A stretch of DNA of 15,628 bases from CAYLHS01 sp964383535. Lineage in GTDB: Bacteria; Actinomycetota; Acidimicrobiia; Spongiisociales; UBA4744. Below the pieces are notes generated by a model. That model did no database searches. It worked only from the letters and a program-made list of their open reading frames with translations, and had not been told where the DNA came from. Below, in pieces: positions 13,908 to 15,628 of this stretch. Every line of letters begins with the position of its first letter. Within the stretch, counting starts at the first letter, position 1. Position numbers and translations under genes: made by a program. The stretch covers positions 1-15,628 of the forward strand of contig CAYLHS010000050.1 of NCBI GenBank assembly GCA_964383535.1, read 5' to 3'.

Positions 13908-15293
13908 TCAGCGGACCGAATGGGCGGAGTCCATTCGGTCGAGCCCGAGATTCCATAGATCGTCGGCAATTGCCAGCGCCTCGACGGCCCTCGGCGCAAG
14001 GGAAGGACCTACCGGGGTTCTTGACGGATCCGGCCGGAAGCGAACGAACCCTCCCATCGCTCCCGGCCCGAACTCGAGCTTCGCGTCGCTGGGATCCGCT
14101 TCGCCCACCACCCGGTAGGTCTCCCCCGTTGCCGCAAGGTATCGGACTTCGGTCGACGACTGCACCCGGCCGACAGGAGCCACCGCGGCCCCTCCGCGAA
14201 GTTCGTCCGCCGCCGTCACGATGAGTTGCTCGAGGGCTGATGGTCTGAAGTCGAGATCCAAGCCTTCGGTCACCGCATGCTGGATCATGCCAAATGGCAG
14301 CTCTCTGAGTCCAGAAAGGAGAACCCCGATCGACGCGCCGGCTCTCGTGTTCAGTTCGGTAGGAAGGAACCCGGAGGCGGTCATGATGCCATCGACGGTG
14401 AACGCACCCAAGTAGCCGACCGCTTCGTGCAGAACGGCACCCACAGCACGGACCGCGCCCCTCATCGACTCCCGATCCTCAGCTCGCGGATCCCAGAACG
14501 TCGCAGTCCCCCCATAGTGGAGTTTGGTACCGGTCGACGGCCTGAACACGAGCATCTCGCACGGTCGGAACGCGATCACCTGATCAGGAAACACCATGCC
14601 TTGCATCGAACACGGAATGCCCTCGAGGAATGGCATCACGCGTGCCGTGTCGCAGTGTCTCGCGAAGAACTCCTCGGCTTCCTCGACATCTGCGTTCGTC
14701 CTCACCCAACGCAGGTAGACGGCACCTCCGTTGAACCCTTCTCGAGCATCGCCGGCAATCACGGTCCCCATCCCCCGATCCAACTGGTGATGAGCCACGA
14801 GAAGCTCCTCCAGCAACGTAGGAACAACGACCGACGCTTCGTGCGGTATGCCCGCGGCTTCCCACACGCTGTTGGACCGGACCTTGTCCTCGAGCGCCTC
14901 CCACTCCGGCCGGCGGCTGCCCCACACCGGGCGGCCCGCTACATGCGTTCCCGTGTAGAAGGCGTGCCCCAGCATCACGGCCTCGTGCTTCGGATCCCAC
15001 CGGTCGATTGCTTCGAGCACGGCTGGCGGTGGATCCCCGAGCAGAGCGCCGGCCCGTCTGATCTCCTCGATCACATTGCTCGCCGTGACATCGGTCACCG
15101 CCCACTCCGCGTCCGCCGGGTCCGGTCCGGGCCCGGTGCCGAGTCCGGACGCAATGATGAAAGGGCGTTCGGCGCCCAGTGATCTGAGCTGTGCGACACC
15201 TGACGGAAACGCCGCCAAGACGGCGCCACCGAGAATGAACTTGCGACCTTCGACAAGGGGCCGGACGAGGTCCCTGTAGTACCCGACGTCCAT
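13908..15293 (-). CDS. ATP-grasp domain protein, unknown substrate
   Basis: The 461-residue protein has ATP-grasp features. A glycine-rich IIASGLGTGPGPDP stretch lies in the pre-ATP-grasp region (about 47-59). An EALEDKVRSNSVWEAAGIPH segment (about 132-151) follows, with the usual ATP-contacting Lys. A flexible GDAREGFNGGAVYL loop lies near 181-194. An FLEGIPCSMQG hinge segment (about 222-232) comes next, and a PTELNTRAG metal-binding E-x-N motif at about 311-319. ATP-grasp enzymes join a carboxylate to an amine or thiol through an acylphosphate. I do not recognise the subfamily and cannot name the substrate. The ATG at 15293 is preferred because the upstream 20 residues are basic and non-conserved in character, although no strong ribosome site precedes it. 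A 53-base gap leads to the NatAB-like pair. A GTG at 15353 is the alternative start. Confidence 0.75.
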   Translation of the reverse strand: MDVGYYRDLVRPLVEGRKFILGGAVLAAFPSGVAQLRSLGAERPFIIASGLGTGPGPDPADAEWAVTDVTASNVIEEIRRAGALLGDPPPAVLEAIDRWDPKHEAVMLGHAFYTGTHVAGRPVWGSRRPEWEALEDKVRSNSVWEAAGIPHEASVVVPTLLEELLVAHHQLDRGMGTVIAGDAREGFNGGAVYLRWVRTNADVEEAEEFFARHCDTARVMPFLEGIPCSMQGMVFPDQVIAFRPCEMLVFRPSTGTKLHYGGTATFWDPRAEDRESMRGAVRAVGAVLHEAVGYLGAFTVDGIMTASGFLPTELNTRAGASIGVLLSGLRELPFGMIQHAVTEGLDLDFRPSALEQLIVTAADELRGGAAVAPVGRVQSSTEVRYLAATGETYRVVGEADPSDAKLEFGPGAMGGFVRFRPDPSRTPVGPSLAPRAVEALAIADDLWNLGLDRMDSAHSVR

Positions 15294-15363
15294 CAGACAA
15301 CGGTACCCCCACTTGGCGTGCCGGCCGGGGGATTTCCTTTCAGGATGTCGCACTCACGTCAAC

Positions 15364-15392
15364 TTGGGAATCGGATGTCGTTCCCGTAGATT
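15364..15392 (+). promoter_or_regulatory. candidate promoter for the transhydrogenase gene, with a dyad
   Basis: TTGGGA (15364-15369) and TAGATT (15387-15392) are separated by 17 bases and each match four of six sigma-70 consensus positions. GGGAA at 15366-15370 and TTCCC at 15381-15385 form a dyad inside it, a possible operator. It lies 27 bases before the plus-strand start. No promoter of comparable quality was found for the divergent ATP-grasp gene in this 126-base region. Confidence 0.4.
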
Positions 15393-15419
15393 GCAGGCAG
15401 AAAGCAAGGCGGATGGGAA

Positions 15420-15628
15420 ATGAAGCTAGGTGTACCCAACCAGGCCGCTCCACGTGAGCGGCGAGTCGCCATCACCCCTGACATCACAGTCCGGCTGGTG
15501 AAACAGTCGCTCGAGGTGGTGGTCGAAGAGGGAGCCGGTACAGCGGCCGGATTCCTCGACAAGGAATACACGAACGCAGGCGCTTCCATCGTTTCGGAAG
15601 CGTCTTCCGCGTGGGGCTGCGACGTGGT
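15420..15628 (+). CDS. pntA: NAD(P) transhydrogenase alpha subunit (PntA-like), N-terminal part
   Basis: The visible 69 codons encode the start of an alanine dehydrogenase/PntA N-terminal domain: KLGVPNQAAPRERRVAITPD, then VVVEEGAGTAAGFLDKEYTNAGA. The GAG-x-AAGF-x-D-x-x-Y-x-x-AGA pattern is closer to PntA than to alanine dehydrogenase. PntA binds NAD(H) in the membrane transhydrogenase, which couples proton movement to hydride transfer to NADP. The ATG at 15420 follows an AAGGCGG-type ribosome site about 9 bases away. The gene continues past the window end, so the catalytic and membrane parts and a following pntB cannot be seen. It is the only plus-strand gene. Confidence 0.8.
   Translation, partial: MKLGVPNQAAPRERRVAITPDITVRLVKQSLEVVVEEGAGTAAGFLDKEYTNAGASIVSEASSAWGCDV

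Noticed and set aside
14277..15182. Long plus-strand open frame opposite the ATP-grasp gene
   Set aside because: Its composition is that of a shadow frame with no recognisable motif; the minus-strand frame carries the ATP-grasp motifs.

Overview
This is a GC-rich, densely packed bacterial chromosome segment. Almost every gene is on the minus strand, and most neighbours overlap by 1-4 bases at ATGA, GTGA or TGATG junctions. The gene content (an actinobacterial-type QueG, a COQ10/START-like SRPBCC protein, a coiled-coil NYN protein, a bacterial tricorn homolog) and the GTG starts suggest a high-GC Actinomycetota, possibly Acidimicrobiia. That placement is an inference; there is no rRNA or marker gene here. 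I see no tRNA, rRNA, CRISPR array, insertion sequence or phage gene.

Layout, in the order of minus-strand transcription from the right. (1) 15420-15628, plus strand: the start of a PntA-like transhydrogenase alpha subunit, cut by the window edge, diverging from the minus-strand block across a 126-base intergenic region. (2) 15293-11789: an ATP-grasp protein of unknown substrate, then a NatA-like ATPase and a NatB-like ABC-2 permease that overlap by 4 bases. (3) 11629-8156: a complete quaternary-amine (OpuC/ProVWX class) ABC importer in the order ATPase-CBS, permease, permease, lipoprotein binding protein. (4) 8016-3610: a tricorn-type self-compartmentalising protease homolog followed 3 bases later by a coiled-coil NYN (YacP-like) nuclease-fold protein. 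(5) 3447-5: a 63-residue four-cysteine protein, QueG-like epoxyqueuosine reductase, a double zinc-finger membrane protein, a small membrane protein, a metallophosphoesterase and an SRPBCC protein. The last four after queG are stacked with overlaps or a 5-base gap, and a further ATG at 5..3 suggests the operon continues out of the window.

How the genes may work together: block 3 is a self-sufficient compatible-solute/quaternary-amine uptake system with CBS domains on its ATPase. Block 2 could pair a ligase with an exporter, but the pairing rests only on a 53-base gap. Blocks 4 and 5 look like housekeeping protein/RNA turnover and tRNA modification genes plus uncharacterised membrane and hydrolase genes.

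The least expected non-coding signal is a pair of related palindromic repeats (8084-8136 and 11719-11773) with near-identical arms and the same 23-base loop length. They lie 18-19 bases past the stop codons of the last genes of blocks 3 and 2. They look like a dispersed, possibly genome-wide, 3'-end element. The other RNA-structure candidates are a stem-loop in the leader of the binding-protein gene and a weak terminator after the NYN gene.
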